Positions 34,263 through 34,925 of a DNA stretch of 34,925 bases are shown here, piece by piece. A model generated the notes under the pieces. The model ran no database searches. It saw only the letters and a list, made by a program, of their open reading frames with translations, and was not told the origin of the DNA. Within the stretch, counting starts at the first letter, position 1; every line of letters begins with the position of its first letter. The translations under genes and the position numbers were made by a program. The DNA is from an uncultured Verrucomicrobia subdivision 3 bacterium (GTDB lineage Bacteria > Verrucomicrobiota > Verrucomicrobiia > Limisphaerales > UBA11358), in NCBI GenBank assembly GCA_903888765.1, contig CAISVF010000029.1, forward strand, positions 1 to 34,925, read 5' to 3'.

Positions 34263-34925
34263 TCAAAGTTTAACCCATTTACCGGTAGCCGAGGATTTTT
34301 CCACAGCCGTCAGCACCTGCTGATTTTTTAGTCCGTCTTCGAAAGTCGGATGCACCGGCTTGCCTTCGGCACAGGCATTTACAAAATCCGCCACCGCATG
34401 TACAAAAGTATGTTCATAGCCCAGTCCATGGCCGGGCGGCCACCAATTGGCCACATAAGGCTGCACGCCATCACGTTGCGTCACCAGGATATCGCGGAAA
34501 CCCTGCCGGTCCTTCGGATCTTCCCCGTTGTAAAACTGGAGTCGGTTCATGTCTTCAAAATCGAAGGCCAGCGAGCCTTTGCTGCCGTTGATCTCCCAAG
34601 TGATTTGATTGCGCCGGCCCAGCGCGTACCGGGTGGCTTCGAGATTTGCCAGCACCCCACCTTGCATCCAGCCCAGAAACGCCGCGGAATCGGGCGCCGT
34701 AACCTTGCCGAGCAGCCGTTTTCCCTCCGCCAGCAAATCGGCACGGGGGCGTTCGGGTATGAACGTATTCACCAGGCCACAGACTTCCGTAAATTCGCCG
34801 ACGAGATAGCGCGCCAGGTCAATGATGTGTGAATTGATATCACTGTGCACGCCACTGCCGCTGGTGGCCTTTTCCAAACGCCAATCGAGGGGAAATTCCG
34901 GATCGGCCAGACGATCTTGGGCATA
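34263..34925 (-). CDS. Gfo/Idh/MocA-family oxidoreductase, C-terminal part (cut by window end)
   Basis: The minus-strand frame is open from the window edge for 220 codons; the N-terminal NAD-binding Rossmann domain lies outside. The visible start reads YAQDRLADPEFPLDWRLEKA and then SGSGVHSDINSHIIDLARYL, which is the conserved middle segment with the family His/Asp. WEINGSKGSLAFDFEDMNRL and the ending FEDGLKNQQVLTAVEKSSAT are typical of sugar and inositol dehydrogenases. It should oxidise or epimerise a sugar or cyclitol with NAD(P). As the first gene of the minus-strand polysaccharide cluster it may process a released sugar. Confidence 0.92.
   Translation of the reverse strand, partial: YAQDRLADPEFPLDWRLEKATSGSGVHSDINSHIIDLARYLVGEFTEVCGLVNTFIPERPRADLLAEGKRLLGKVTAPDSAAFLGWMQGGVLANLEATRYALGRRNQITWEINGSKGSLAFDFEDMNRLQFYNGEDPKDRQGFRDILVTQRDGVQPYVANWWPPGHGLGYEHTFVHAVADFVNACAEGKPVHPTFEDGLKNQQVLTAVEKSSATGKWVKL

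Noticed and set aside
1-34925. Mobile elements, CRISPR arrays, tRNA or rRNA genes, and restriction or other defence systems
   Set aside because: I searched for transposase motifs, repeated spacers, terminal inverted repeats and RNA-gene signatures and saw none that hold up.

Overview
The window looks like a chromosome segment of a free-living Verrucomicrobiota, probably of the Pedosphaera/Limisphaerales type. This is inferred from sequence character only: a prepilin-type secreted protein with an H-X9-DG motif, several secreted glycoside hydrolases and esterases, a very large Ser/Thr kinase with an N-terminal zinc ribbon, ECF sigma factors, and weak or absent Shine-Dalgarno sites. No rRNA, tRNA, insertion sequence, phage gene or CRISPR array was seen.

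Layout. (1) Bases 1-3470, minus strand: a tight operon reading secreted protein, ankyrin lipoprotein, prepilin-like protein, ECF sigma factor, and an anti-sigma-like membrane protein that is cut by the window edge. The last four genes are joined by three ATGA stop/start overlaps. (2) 3770-7372: a secreted glutaminase A-type protein (plus) and a secreted esterase (minus). (3) 7592-20855: a sulfur, thiol and redox island. It holds an ECF sigma factor with a zinc-binding anti-sigma factor, two YeeE/YedE half-transporters, a membrane-anchored rhodanese, a DUF6132-thioredoxin fusion, an isoprenylcysteine methyltransferase-like membrane protein, a DUF2892 protein, an RND efflux pair, a CcoG-type ferredoxin broken by an in-frame amber codon, an ArsR regulator with a palindromic operator, and a nine-heme cytochrome. 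(4) 21246-25904: a 1552-residue multidomain Ser/Thr kinase. (5) 25940-31528: an AraC regulator, then a sugar-nucleotide cluster with a GDP-mannose 3,5-epimerase-like protein, a divergent GHMP-kinase-like protein, a GH29 fucosidase and a tandem nucleotidylyltransferase. (6) 31530-34925, minus strand: a Gfo/Idh/MocA oxidoreductase cut by the window edge, an S41-like secreted protein, a GH43-like glycosidase and a second esterase.

The most interesting signal is in region 3. Four intergenic sites share one 28-bp pattern, TTTGTAACTTT-N10-GCGRCTC (first T is A at one site), with exactly the same spacing. They lie before the anti-sigma gene, the first YeeE/YedE gene, the rhodanese region and the DUF2892/RND operon. 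This looks like an ECF promoter regulon that ties the local sigma/anti-sigma pair to sulfur uptake, persulfide handling, thioredoxin and efflux. At three of the four sites an ATG follows the -10 element by only about 10-14 nt, which implies leaderless or nearly leaderless mRNAs. One of these ATGs opens an unlisted 45-codon ORF at 9933-10070. The ArsR regulator and its operator add a second layer at the far end of the island.
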